DNA of 64,000 nt from Ligula intestinalis (GCA_036362985.1 JAYGXS010000003.1:38520495-38584494); one strand, 5' to 3'; positions 21,710 through 33,740 are shown, counted from the stretch's first letter. Notes: generated by a model not told the origin, from the sequence alone. Numbers and translations are program-made.

Positions 21710-24700
21710 AGCACAAGTGAGACCTGGGTATCAGTAAAAGACGTTAGGTGTGGCCACTATCCGCACGAGGCAGATGATACGACCTACCACAACTTTCACG
21801 TAAAGTTCCTAACTGGACACCCCATACTTATCCCGTGCTTACGTATAGTACGCCTCATAATTACTACTCACCAACAATAAAAAGAAACGATAGAGCATTG
21901 GTTTAACTGGACTGTAAACGCTCTTTGCCATTAGAAGTTATAATCAGCTAAAAAACTTGTTGCTACCTCAATAAACGTAAAATACATTTTTTGTGTTATC
22001 ACTTACCGCACAGAGATATAGTAAACCTGAAATAAACGCAAAATGACGCATCAATGTGTCACGCGCGTTCGCTGCATGAGAAGACATCCGCACTAACCAC
22101 AAAAAAGTTGTTCAATGGCGTCTAACTACCTACTTTAAAAAGCATCCTAACGAGTTGATTAATGACTATTGCAGTGACCAGCTCTACACGAAGCGCATTT
22201 TTGAACTCTCGTCGTGACTAGCTCCAGTCAAACGCAACTCGATTTTCCTACTTCCTTTTTATTTTATTATCTCGGAATGCAAAATGCCTCACTTATCCAT
22301 ATACAAAATGTCCGCAAGTTCAGCCACAATGACCTGGCATGTAAAATACAATCAGGGTTACCCCATAAATCTGAGTATATCAGCCCTAGTTGAGCCCCTA
22401 GGTACAGTTAATGCATCGAGTCCATTTCGCAATGCACTCTACTAGAGATAGGAAAGGCTTCCCCACCTCACAGTTCTGACAAGTGCATAGCGTTGAAAAT
22501 CTAACCGAATCTAATGCAATATCCTCTATTGCGTATCACCAAAGAGAAAGCCCTCAGATGAGACGTACTATCGAGCCGACGCCTTTATAGCCATCCTGTG
22601 AACAATATGCGCAAATTTTTTGAAAAATTCGAACAAAACAATGTTTTATATGAGAAGATTATACCGTGGAACGTGGCACTGGTGATTGGCCAGGGACATT
22701 AGCTAAGTCCTACAATACAAAGTCAGTTTACCACTGAGAAACTTCCGAATGGCCATTTGAAATCCTCTCCAGCAGCACCACTGAATTTGTGATAAATGCT
22801 GTCAACATATCTCAGGGAAGGGATTAGCAAGCAGGTAAGACATTCCGTTCCCTTTGTGGAGCGTGCATATCACGCATCCTCTAATCGAAAGGAAATAGCT
22901 CGGTCATAAATAGCGCGACCGACCTACCTTAGTATTCTAATTAATAAGGGCCTAGTTGCAACGATTCACACATTTCAAAGTGTTAAAAGACCTAACACTC
23001 GTACAGCGCTATGACCTGTCTGTGCGCACCATCGCATGTACAGTAGGCAAGACTACGAACCTTGCGGGCATGGGTTTACATGAGCATCCACGGAACCGTA
23101 TTAAAAATGCTCTGCTTTATAACTACGTCTAAACAAATAATCCTCCAAGTATAGTTGCTCTGCATCTAGGTGCTACCGCAAAAAAGACACATGAACCCGA
23201 CCGTAGAAGAAAACATTCACGCCAACTATTTGCAGCAGTTTCTGGTTCGCAAACATGTACTCTTTTGAGGCTCCTCACATGCCTGAAACCTAACTGCGGA
23301 CGCCTCGTCAATGAGCGTTCACCAATCGCCAACAGAACTCAGTCGTTCCCCTCTGTCTAGGGCTTCATTTTAGAGCCACCCACCAATAGCTAGTAGTTTA
23401 AAGTAGATAGCATTGCCGGTCAAGACAAACCTCCGTTATCTTTGCCAGTAATGCTATTTTAAACACCTCCTAAATGCTATACTTAAGTTGCTGGATGATC
23501 CCGAGCATCCACGCGATCCGAACTGCTTGGTGTCGCTTATTAGTCACTGCAGCCCAAATGCTATTAAAGTTCTGAAACAAGCAGTACTCAACCACACCTT
23601 CGTACAAACACCACACGAAAACTTTGCACTCAACAACTGCGACAACTTTTGAAGAATGACTTTACGAATCCGAGTGTCTCGGGAGCTATTTTTTGTCCGT
23701 TAAATCAGCTAATCAGGTTAAAATGGGCTTTATCACCCATGCAATCAAAGTATCACGGGCATTATCATTGTGGTATAGTGCAATGGTTCACCCAGGATCC
23801 TACAGAAAATGTTTCTTATTTGAGACTGCATACAAGTTTCGCCATATGCTGCGTCTACAACAAACAGGGAACGTACTGCATCCCCTGGTGAGTAACACAC
23901 TATGACAAGGGGTTTTGAGAACAAGAGATAGATAATACGAACTCAAGTAATACTATAACTGAACATTCGCGATGCTTCGATTACCATGATTACCCTGGTT
24001 ACAGAGGTCGCCCATCAGCGCCGAACTGCACCACTTTAAGCAAGTTGCAGAGCGGCTAACCAAATGCTCAACGAAGAGACGGTTCGAGTCCAAGACTGTA
24101 GTGTGCCGGGCTGGCGATAACAACCAGGTTGGAAATTACCACGTTAGTCAGTAACCGCCTCGGAATTGTGTTAGACAAAGAAAAAAGGAAGCCGAAACGG
24201 CAGTTTCATCTAGAGACGCCGAAAGGCAAGAATTGATTGATCGATGACGAGTGAAATAACTTCTTCAAAATTAAAAGGATGTAACTAGATCTGAGGTGAT
24301 GGTGGGAAGGGCAGGGGTTGCAATTTTGTAACTGGGTGGTTTGAGAGGTGTGCGAAAAAGTAGCGATCTAATAGTGGATCATCACCACCATAAGCACAAT
24401 TTTCTCTGTTCGTAGTGGTAGTAGTCATCAAGGACGTCGCTGAACAGAGGTACGAGGTTAAGAAAGGAGAGGCAGACGTTGCGAAAGGCAAAAAAGAGAG
24501 GGGAGCAAAAGGCAGCAGCGCCGGTTGAAGCGAAACTGTGCAACAGGGTGCGAGTAAGGACGGGGGCGCTTGATATATGTACAAGATCACACGCTCGTGC
24601 ATGCACGCAACGAAATCACAAAGTTAAACTCAACACGACAGACTTTGGAGCGGCAATGGGGCGAGATAGAGAGAGTGGTGGGTAGAGGGCAGATCAACTC
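21710..24700. other. No recognised gene
   Basis: Intergenic AT-rich DNA. GGTTCGAGTCC near 24080 resembles a polymerase III B box, but no full tRNA cloverleaf was found. From 24300 to 24700 the plus strand is purine-rich. Confidence 0.45.
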
Positions 24701-24748
24701 AGAGGTGCAGTAAAATGCCATGATTGTGCGCAATTATTTTTCTTCCCC

Positions 24749-24754
24749 TTTATT
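24749..24754 (-). promoter_or_regulatory. Poly(A) signal AATAAA downstream of the ASX stop codon
   Basis: On the minus strand AATAAA lies 324 bases beyond the TGA at 25078-25080, in the context GAGAATAAAGGGG. Distance and strand suit a 3' untranslated region for the last ASX exon. A chance hexamer cannot be excluded. Confidence 0.45.
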
Positions 24755-25077
24755 CTCATCTTGCTCATATTTTCCTGCATTCAGAAGCGCATGCTAAACC
24801 GCACATACACAGGAAAGACATACAACGTCAGATAAATGGGTCAGGCATAGTAAAGCAGCACTAGCAGCAACAGGCTCGAGCAAATAAGCGCGGATCTTCT
24901 ATCCGGCCCATCTACTACTCGTGTTTGAGGCGTAGAATAGGTGGGGCATGTTTAGGAGGCTGTCTTCGTGGGAGTTGCAACAATAGTGCAAGCGCGCATA
25001 ACCTGGCAGTGTTCTCAAAAGAGTTAGAAGTCAGACAGAGAGAGAGAGATGGGGGGAGGCCTAAAGACAGACAGAAT

Positions 25078-27339
25078 TCAATGCAGATACTCTTTCGGCT
25101 GCAGTGGTTGCGCAACAAGACGAGTTGGGGAGGTGATCGCGGTCGGCTGTTGTTCATGTGGTTGTGGCGGCGGCGGCGGTGGTGGTGGTACTGAAGCAGC
25201 GGGCTGGAAGCTAACAGGAAAGGCCGTTACACCAGCCGGCAGACTGCGTAGATGGTTTGATGAGATGACAATGTTTCGTTCCACAAGCGAGACGGGCGTA
25301 CCGCCTGAAGTGTTCAGAATGAAGGTGGCAGTCGTGGTACCAACAGCAGGCGTCGAATGATGCTGTTGCGGCTGTGGTGGTTGCCTCGACTGTGGACTAG
25401 GAATGACATCGACATGGTGCTGTTGCTGCTGCTGTTGTTGTTGTTGTTGTTGGTAGAAGACGCTGATCCGACGTTGATCATTTGGTGCAAGTTGAGGAAG
25501 TCGGGAGGCTGAGGACTGTATGACCAGTCCTGTTGAGGAAGAAGCGGCGCCAGGAGGCGGTCGTGCGTTTGCAATGAGAGTCTTTCCCTCAACTGGGGAA
25601 GGTAAGATTTCTCGGTATCCAGATGACGGTTCCAGTGGAGCGTGGGAGACAATAGAAGCAGCAGCAGTAGTAACCGAAGGTTTCAGTTGTGGTTGTGACG
25701 AAATTGGAAGGTCAGAAACAAGACCACGAGATGAGGAAGAGAGGGATGTCGGCGGTTGGGTTGCAGGTAAGATTAGAGGCAGTGTGAGGGAAGAGCGTCG
25801 CCCATCCACCATGTCCGCAGGCGGCTGTTGGTGCTTGGTGTGCATGAGCGAAGGGTAGCTGACGACTGTTGGCCTGCCAGAAGAGTCGACTTTGGCAGGC
25901 GCCACCTCAGGTACGACACTGGTCGATGTGCTGACGACACCGTGTGAGGCAGCGCTCGAAGGCAGCTCAATGGACTCCACTTTCATTTGGGTTTGTTGCA
26001 CCTGTTGATGTAGCTGCTGCTGCTGTTGCTGTACGGGTTGTTGGACAGATTTAAGGCAGCCAGAGACAGGAGTGCGCCAGAGGTACATGAAAGACCTGTC
26101 GGAACTAGGAATCAGCAGGAACTGTTGTTGAGTAACAGTAGCCTGTGGGTTCATGCTTTGAAGGAGAGCAAGTGTCTCCGACAAGTTATTACCGTCTACG
26201 AAGAAGGCCCGTGTAGTGGCAGCACCGTTTGCTGCAGGAGCTGCCGTTGCCGTCGCAGCAGGCTGCAGGGGTGACGTCTTTGAGGGTGGTGCACAGAGGG
26301 CGGTAGGACTGGGTTTAGCGCTTGACTGGCCGCCAGCGCAACCCACAGCTCCATTATCATCACAACCACCAACATCGGCTCCGTTATTGGGTGCAGACAA
26401 CGGAGAACTAACTTCAAGTGCTGGAACTGTGGTACTCGCAGCAGCAGCAACAGCAGAGGACGACGGCATCTCGACATCACTGCTCAAAGAGGAGTTGGAA
26501 ACGGAGCAGGAGGGCGCAAGAACCACTCTGGCCTGTCGTAAACTAGAAAACAGTTGAACCACCTTAGAGTTAATGCTTGGTACTGACTGCGAGGTGGATA
26601 TGGGTGAGGCCTGTGAAGAGAGCGCTCTAGAGCCGGCCGGAGTCGAGATGGTGCTGCGTGGAGCAAAAAGTCGGTCGGTTTGCCTCTCGTGGTGGGGTGT
26701 GGCCGGCGCTGAGACGCTTTGTGGAAAGCCTGTATCGGAAGATTGTTGTTGCTGCCGCTGCTGCTGCTGTGGTGATACCTGTCGTTTTTGTGGCTGTGAG
26801 GATTGATGTTGCAGTTGAGGCATGATGACTCTATTAGAAGTAAATAAGTCCAGAGAGGAGGTCGTATTCTGAGACGAGTTGTCTAAAGACTCGAGCGCAG
26901 AACCAACTGAGGTAAGAGGAAGGACACATTTTGAAGACTGCTGGGCGGATGACTGACTCGGAAATTGGGCATCAATGTTGAGTGCGGTTAGCTGAGACGA
27001 AGAAAGACAAGCAGAGGAGACGGTGGAAGGAGAAGTTAGTGGCTGTCTGTAGAAGGGAGAACTGTAAAAATTTCCCGTGTGACTAAGACCTGGATTCGGT
27101 GTGAGACTGCCGAGAGGCGGGTGTGGACCTGAGCGCTGGTGCTCAAGAAGCATTCGTTTGGCACGCAATTTCTCCCGAACTGAGGCCAGAGTCTTTGTCT
27201 GTCGAGGTGGTGGCATTTCGAGAGTGGAGAGTTTTGAAGAACCCGACTCAGATTTCACACGGACAGAAGCTTCCCGGTCTTTCGTTGACTTTGAAAAGGT
27301 TGAACCACGAGGGGTCGAAAAAATGCCAGTTTTTGTGTT
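25078..27339 (-). CDS. ASX/ASXL homologue, exon 4 (long low-complexity C-terminal part)
   Basis: The largest coding exon: 753 codons plus TGA. Its start is set by an acceptor on minus, CCGTTTTTGTTTCAG, followed by AACACAAAAAC in phase 0, matching the phase-0 donor of exon 3. The ATG eight codons upstream lies in the intron. Near the start is RQTKTLASVREKLRAKRMLL, a basic helical stretch I compare, weakly, with the 'RTLADIKARAL' motif of ASXL proteins. The rest is Ser/Pro/Gln-rich, with a poly-Gln run ending in HH at 25422-25456, other Gln-rich runs near 26030 and 26760, and PPPPPPPP at about 25165-25188. No zinc finger appears before the stop, although ASXL proteins usually end in a PHD finger. 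Membership of the same gene rests on strand, phase and lack of any other owner; composition also fits. Confidence 0.72.
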   Translation of the reverse strand, partial: NTKTGIFSTPRGSTFSKSTKDREASVRVKSESGSSKLSTLEMPPPRQTKTLASVREKLRAKRMLLEHQRSGPHPPLGSLTPNPGLSHTGNFYSSPFYRQPLTSPSTVSSACLSSSQLTALNIDAQFPSQSSAQQSSKCVLPLTSVGSALESLDNSSQNTTSSLDLFTSNRVIMPQLQHQSSQPQKRQVSPQQQQRQQQQSSDTGFPQSVSAPATPHHERQTDRLFAPRSTISTPAGSRALSSQASPISTSQSVPSINSKVVQLFSSLRQARVVLAPSCSVSNSSLSSDVEMPSSSAVAAAASTTVPALEVSSPLSAPNNGADVGGCDDNGAVGCAGGQSSAKPSPTALCAPPSKTSPLQPAATATAAPAANGAATTRAFFVDGNNLSETLALLQSMNPQATVTQQQFLLIPSSDRSFMYLWRTPVSGCLKSVQQPVQQQQQQLHQQVQQTQMKVESIELPSSAASHGVVSTSTSVVPEVAPAKVDSSGRPTVVSYPSLMHTKHQQPPADMVDGRRSSLTLPLILPATQPPTSLSSSSRGLVSDLPISSQPQLKPSVTTAAASIVSHAPLEPSSGYREILPSPVEGKTLIANARPPPGAASSSTGLVIQSSASRLPQLAPNDQRRISVFYQQQQQQQQQQQHHVDVIPSPQSRQPPQPQQHHSTPAVGTTTATFILNTSGGTPVSLVERNIVISSNHLRSLPAGVTAFPVSFQPAASVPPPPPPPPQPHEQQPTAITSPTRLVAQPLQPKEYLH

Positions 27340-30300
27340 CTGAAACAAAAACGGAATAAACAATGAAAGAAATGAAGGCAGGGCGTCAGAGTTTGAACCG
27401 TCCAGTCATCAGGAAGAAAAAATGTAAAGAAGGCTAGGTAGGAAGTTTAAAGGGAAAATTAAAAATTAAAAAAAAATGCTTTTAGATAGAAAACTCGTAA
27501 ACTTTAAAGTACACTAAGTGATGACACATAAGGGCAACGTTCACAAGGACCAAAGGATATCGTCTACGCATAGGAGTCAACAAGCCTTTCCGCTGAAAAT
27601 CCGCCAAAGGTTATTCAGGTTAACTTTTATCGATATCGCAATTTTCCATTTCCAAATATACTACACATAACAAGGGATAAGGCAACCGAAATCGTCTGAT
27701 AGTTGTTAACTGTGCACTAGTGTTTTTCCACTAGATGGTATTAATTTGAACATAAACATTTACCAAAACAACCTTCGGTCACTTCAACCTGGTTTTTTGA
27801 CGGTGTAAATTGGATGATATCAAATATGGATAAATATGCCCTGTTGGAAGAAAGCCGATTTTTCCTTAATTATTATTTGCAAATGTATGCAATTTCAGGC
27901 CCCGAAAAAGCAGTAAAAACGCCTTAATTCGCGAAGAGACCGGCCGAAAAAAACAGACTTCGACTTTTATGTATATGGCGAGGTATTTTTTGTGTGGTCG
28001 GCTTTCTATAAATAAGTAATTTAGAAACAGAACAAGCAGAATAACAACAGTTTAAGAAGCATCTGCATATCTATATGACCACTTTCTAGCACATTTATAA
28101 CGGTAATAAAACGCCTAAAAGACAACAAAAATGACTCCAATACCCCTTTTGTCTGCGGCAAAATAATTATCACTGTCTGAAAGGGCAAAATATTTTTTAA
28201 CGCCAACTTCAATTTGGCAACGTGTGGGTGAAAGACACAGACATTTAAAGAGGAAACTTGTTTTGTGATTTTTCACGTGAGCAAGAGCACTGAGCCTTTG
28301 CTGTGGGCATTAATTCCCTTTGGTGTCTGTGTTTCGTATTTGGGTGTCTAAAAATAGGGCCTAAACAACCAACCGCACAAAAAAGAGCGTCGTAGAAGTC
28401 ACTGCACACGTAAAAGTACTCCAGACCTGTCTGTTTTTCGCAGGTTGCGAATGGCTGCAAAACTACGGCACCTAGTCTTTCAGCTAGTCGACTAGGAATG
28501 CTAGAACCCGGAAAGTATCCACTGACGTTTCATGGACAACCTGCAATTCAATGGACATCACCGTCACGCAAAAGTATAAAGCAATTTTAAAGAAAAAGAT
28601 CTTTTCTGATATAAAGAAAACGCTATGCTCGTGGGTTCCTCGGGAAGTTTTATTCTAATTTCTTCGTTACCGACAGAGCTCTCATCCTGGGAGCCTTGGT
28701 AATTTCTAGTTCTGAAGCTCCCTTCTGTGTAATCAGGCGAAATCCCACTTTCTTTAAACAATCGGGTCTCGAACAATACAAAACCGAAAAACCGAAATGA
28801 CGCCTTGTGACGTCATTTTGGAAATTAATCAAGACAGGAAAAAATAAGTCGAATTCTCATAACTCCAGCTTGGAACGCATAATCAAACATTTAACTGGCA
28901 GCGAAGTGATTTAATTGCGTAGTAAATAATGGGCTTTGATTTAAGGTTGTTTTGTCCCTGCTGTGTCATGTACTCAGTTTTTTTGATGAGCAGACTGTAT
29001 ACGTTTTTAAAAATAGAGTTTACACAAATAGCACGAATTTTCACACTTTGGATGCTGTCACTTCTCTTAAACGAAGCAGGGCGTACGTGAACTGCTGTAT
29101 ATGCGGGAATGGCCATGTATCGGTCACACGCTTTCGGTCTAACACGCAAAGGCGGTGGTAAGTCAGGGACCCCTGTTGAAGTAGCCTAGCAGCTCTGTCT
29201 AACTTGTCTCACACGCATCTGATGTGCGTTTGAAGCCACTCATACACAAACAATGGCTGACAGAAACACTAATAAGAAATAAAAGTAAGCTTGGAGGAGT
29301 CAATGGAACAGCACCTTTTGCACAATAAATCCTCGGCTGCGCTAGAAGGACATCAGGGAGAAAATAAATCAGTCTCAAACTGCGCGATAAACAATATATG
29401 ACTAGGTGGCCTTGTTCTCGGGAAACACAGTCTCGATGATTTTACACCGGCGACAGCTCCAGTCTGCAACGGCGGAAAACCCAACTTCTTCCCGGAGCGG
29501 ACAGCTCTGGCAACAAGTGGAACTTCCACGCTAACCACTAAATTATCTTAAACCGTGAGTGTAGGTTTAGGGTGCGTCTAGAAGTCATTCATTGTCTGCT
29601 GCTTGCACATAAAGAGTAGTGCGTGTCAATCTAACGGGGACGATCAGATAACAATTAAGCAAAACGTACCGTGTAGGAGAGCAGGGGACTGTTTGGGCCT
29701 ATGACTGATCCCTACAGTCTCCTGCAATGGTAGGCTTTTGCCATTGAAGAAGTTTTATCAGTGTTTTTTTGCAGATTGGCATATGAAAAATTTGGCGGTC
29801 TCGGTCGAGTTCAAGCCCAAGACAGTCAACGCCCTAACTTCCTGCACTACAGAGCATTGGCCGGGAACTGCGCGTTTAATCAACTTTAAGCCAGATAAAT
29901 TATGCCAAACTGCAGCAAACACTTGCTAGTTAGGTGACGCCAGTAGTTATTTGGGGGCCTCCGAATCAATTACTTCAGAAATCCTGCTTGGGCAGTAAGT
30001 TTACGCTATCAGAATTGGCGCTGGTATTGCACTTGGAAGTGGTGTAACAGTGTACACGCTACCCCCATGCTTCTGTACTTTTCTCTATCATCAGTAAAAT
30101 GAAAAGGAAGAATAGGCCTTCCCTGGCTCAGAGCAAATTGTAGCGTTATCGAAAGACGAGAAGGCTGCAGATCGATGGCAAAACCCCAATTACATTAAGT
30201 CGGAAAAACGAGTGGGAGATTTTTACGCCAAAATGGAAAATTCTGATTGACATTTAAAAAATACGTACATAAATAGATACGGAAATTGACAGGAAAGATA

Positions 30301-31180
30301 ATCCAAGCGTTGGACTGGAAGACAAAGAGACGCTAATATGTCGCATATATTTCAGAGCGTCACCGTTACAAAGACGCACGTAGGCAGGGATTTGCGTGCA
30401 AGTGCAAAACTACCGGCGCTTTTACACTAAACCCCTAAGAGAGGCTTATGTTTTGACAGTATACAGACGAGATCAAGAAGTCATACGCCTCACATTATGT
30501 CCTTCAAGCCTCTACTACTACTCACGGTCCTAGGGGTGAATTAGTCGAACAGAAGACCATTCCTCGTTACAACAAATCTGACTGGACCGGAAGGGTTCTG
30601 GGTGAAGGAATAATTCGAACCTCGTGGGTCTGACGGCCAGATTACAGGATTTTCTGCCGTAGCCTTGAAATAAATTGTGCTGAACTTGTCTAAGAGTTTT
30701 AACTTAGTTCGAGCCGGACACGTTGATGAGATATTAACGCAGGTTTCACACCCGCTCAGTCACTATTTCAATGTCAATCCCATTTGTCTTGGCCTAGTTG
30801 TGTCATTGGGACACAGTTGTTGCAGAAAGAAAGTGGGTTCAATTTCGACCACTGAAATCAAAACCACGCCTAAGCTACCATCAATTGTCTAACGTCAGCC
30901 AGTAAGATACAGTAGATTCACTATCTCATGAAATCGAACGATTTTTACAAGTAACTCTCTCTTACTCAAACGCAGCCTAAGCTGCGACCCCCAAAGTCCT
31001 ACAGCAATAAAGTAATGGTTTTTCTTCATAAAAGGGCAGATTGTGATTTATGAAGGGATATAAAGTTTTATAGAAATGCCAGCTTTTAAGCAAAGTGCAA
31101 AATTCCGGAAAAGTAGAAATCGGGCGTTTTAGGAAAATTTTGCGAAAATTACCATTGATAATTTTAGAAGATGAAATGAA

Positions 31181-31228
31181 GAACATACGTTTGTTTTCGA
31201 TCATTCTCATCAGGCCTTCACATTTACA
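31181..31228 (-). other. Hammerhead-ribozyme-like core beside the Penelope-like tail
   Basis: On minus the order is CTGATGA, a short GA/TC helix around ATGA, GAAA, then ACA-loop-TGT and TTC. With A15.1 paired to U16.1 this gives a four-pair stem III (AACA with TGTT) and C as the cleavage-site base. Stem I can form TGAA with TTCA, but only with three extra bases (GGC) next to the core, which is not canonical. Stem II has only two pairs. Penelope-like elements are known to carry hammerhead motifs in their terminal repeats, and this lies just outside the inverted tail. It may be a decayed ribozyme or chance. Confidence 0.4.
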
Positions 31229-31246
31229 TGGATATCAAGCAAATGA

Positions 31247-31329
31247 AGAATTCGGGTTGGTAGAAAAAAGAACTGTTGTCAGGACAGGGGGAATGGGGGG
31301 GAGGAAAGGGGGGTCAAAATACGCTCAGC
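31247..31329 (-). repeat. Inverted copy of the Penelope-like 3' tail (left arm)
   Basis: This is the reverse complement of 32761-32842, with nearly every base matching, including the C-rich block CCCCCCTTTCCTCCCCCCC. Weaker similarity continues outward for about 35 more bases on both sides. The arms flank the RT fragment as inverted terminal copies. Confidence 0.9.
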
Positions 31330-31705
31330 ATTAGGGGGAACTGGTAGTCGGCTGAGGTGTTAAGCTGCTGGCTGTTGGATTAGCAGCTTTTGACCATGGC
31401 AACTGCGGCGCTGCGACGAAGTTCTTTTGAGCGCATAGGATCGGTCGGCGTAGCCTGATGGCGGCCGCTGCTGCCGTAGCCAACATACGCAGTCAAAGAA
31501 ATTTTGAGTAGCCTGAGGGTACCTTGTAGATGACTCGGAAGGCTTCTTTGGTTTCCACCCGATGGTCTGAGTTTACCAGGTGCGCAAGGATGGACCTATT
31601 TACACCCTTTAGTTGACCCTTCCCTAACCATACTGAAATGTGTTCTCGTACTCTCTTGGACAAACGCCGGCTCGTGCGACCAATGTATCCCGGCCCACAG
31701 GAGCG
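31330..31705 (-). pseudogene. Penelope-like GIY-YIG endonuclease fragment, inverted
   Basis: Read on minus, CGPGYIGRTSRRLSKRVREH marks the YIG part of the GIY-YIG nuclease used by Penelope-like elements. Next come KGQLKGVNRSILAHLVNSDH, then FRVIYKVPSGYSKFL, an open C-terminal tail and the inverted 3' tail. The GIY half is lost at the junction near 31705, where plus-strand RT sequence starts in the opposite orientation. It is therefore a 5'-truncated copy fused head-to-head with the next feature. Confidence 0.78.
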
Positions 31706-32776
31706 GGTAAATGACGGTATCATAAGCGAATACGAATTAGAACGTCTCCGCCCCGTTGGCACGCACATACCTCGACTTTACGGTCTAATGAAGATTCACA
31801 AAGATGGCGTACCCTTCGTCCCATCCTAGATATGAGAAATTCGCCATACCATGCGACAGCGAAATGGCTAGCGGACAAACTTAAACCCATACAGAGTCAA
31901 CTAGCCCCACACAGTCTCCGAGACACCTTCGAATTCGTGTACGGTGTGAAAGAGCTCAACCTGCACGACACAGTGATGTTCTCTTTGGATGTCTCTTCCT
32001 TGTTCACAAACGTGCCAGACACAGAAACAGTAGATTACATCTGTGAATTCATTAACTCAAATCACCAAGACATACGAGTGCCAGTAAATGCACTCAAGGA
32101 ATTGCTACTAAAATGCACCTTGAATGTACAGTTCCTTTTCGACAACAACATGTACAGGCAATTGGATGGAGTAGCTATGGGCTCGCCCCTGGGTCCGCTT
32201 CTAGCAAATATATTCATGGGCAAACTGGAGGCTACGCAACTTAGCCACCCGATAAATAATCTGACGTACTATAAACGTTACGTAGATGGTATATTTGCGG
32301 TTGCATCAGACCAAACCAACCTGTCAGCTCTGATGAATACAGTCAATCAGGCGCACCAGTCTATTAAGTTTACAGTAGAAGACGAACAATCAGGATCGCT
32401 CCCATTCCTTGATGTACTGCTGATTAAAAGGGCTGATGGGGGTATTCAACGGCAAGTATATCGTAAGAAGACGTGGTGTGGGCAATACATCCATTTTGCT
32501 AGCTTTATACCGTTAAACTTCAAACGTAATTTAATACGACGTTTGACGCAAAGGGCGAAAGGGAACTGCTCGAATGATAGCGTAGAAAAGGAGTTAAAGA
32601 CGATTGAAGGCGTGTTCCGAGAAAATGGGTATCCCAGCCGATTAATCATTAAGAACATGGCTGAAAGGCCACCAAAACCCGCAGTGTCAACCGCAGAGAA
32701 GAAGCGAATATTCATCAGGGTCCCATTTCAAGGGGACGGACTAAGCGAACTCCTAAGGAGGCTGAGCGTATTTTGA
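31706..32776 (+). pseudogene. Penelope-like element reverse transcriptase
   Basis: The RT of a Penelope-like element. The first part reads IPRLYGLMKIHKDGV (31768-31813). One missing base near 31814 puts the rest in another frame, open from 31832 to 32776. Motifs by residue of that 314-residue frame: DMRNSPYH-type start, SLDVSSLFTNVP at 51-62 with the first catalytic Asp, DGVAMGSPLGPLLANIFM at 112-129 and YVDG at 150-153. The family has YVDD there, so the last catalytic Asp is Gly. After the 'KRIFIRVPFQGD' block the frame ends directly in the 3' tail. The endonuclease is missing, apparently through an internal deletion at about 32760. The N-terminal part is also missing. Confidence 0.88.
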
Positions 32777-32842
32777 CCCCCCTTTCCTCCCCCCCATTCC
32801 CCCTGTCCTAACAACAGTTCTTTTTTCTACCAACCCGAATTC
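32761..32842 (+). repeat. Penelope-like 3' tail (right arm)
   Basis: Plus-strand partner of 31247-31329. The first bases overlap the end of the RT frame. Beyond 32842 the match to the left arm fades by about 32880, and the hammerhead-like core present on the left is not conserved here. Confidence 0.85.
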
Positions 32843-33740
32843 GTCATTAACTTAATTACCATATAAATGTATTAGGTAAACTTATGTTTTACATGTAAAG
32901 GAAGCGCGTTCATGCAAAACCACCAAATAAATAAAGCAGCACAAGCAAAATTACGTTGGAAAATAATTCTTTTGTACAGTTTTCGAATACATATGTTTCC
33001 ATATTATTTGCAATGTAATGTATGGCTATAACCGAACAGCCCAAATTTCGAGTATGTATTCTAACACGTTTTACGAAAACTGTTAGTTGTTTCTTTCGTT
33101 TATGCATTGCTTGAGTTACGTTGGACTAAGGCAACCACGTTTTCGCCTGATATGACCCATTGGGAGATCACAGGAATAATGTATTTCTTAAGCTCACGTG
33201 CGTACATGCCGGCCAGTGACTAATTAATTCAAATGGAATTGTCAGGTACAATTGTAAACGTACCATTTTTGTACACAAAGAATAAGTGCCTTCAGCCATA
33301 TTTTTGTAATTATTTTGATATTTCCATGCAAATTAAGACTACGATTTTCACTGGCTTCACTCGATCGACAATAAATAGTGAGTTTATTCTACGTGCTTAC
33401 CGAAACCTTAAAAATACGATACATCTAAAATGCTTTTAACTAAATAACGATCTTTGAAACATTTTTTCTTTAGCAGCTGTCTGTGTGTGCCATGGTTTCA
33501 GAACCAGCCAAACATGTCAACTCATTGCCGAGAAAAATGAAGGTCTACATCAAAATTCACGAATGAATATGCCTAAGATTGATTGAAAAATGTTCTACAA
33601 CACATCTTTTGTTATGAATGAAAGAGCTAACTTTTCTATTTAAATTGGAACAGTTTTCAGCATGTTTGGTTACTTCTAGGCTCAGTTCTACAATAACAAA
33701 CGCAGAGCACAGTGGCAATAACATCAACGGCGATTTTTAA

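Noticed and set aside
20979..21720. Long frames across the N run on both strands
   Set aside because: They are artefacts of 400 unknown bases. The real parts are translations of purine/pyrimidine-rich DNA.
25049..27359. Several plus-strand frames of 70-113 residues
   Set aside because: All are shadows of the long minus-strand ASX exon, rich in Gly, Cys and Ala because of the antisense CAG and CCG repeats.
28808..28815. TGACGTCA, a consensus CRE site
   Set aside because: An isolated 8-mer in the middle of an 18-kb intron with no promoter nearby. Chance is likely.
28564..28832. Overlapping minus- and plus-strand frames with coding-like look
   Set aside because: No family match that I recognise, and neither strand has convincing splice signals.
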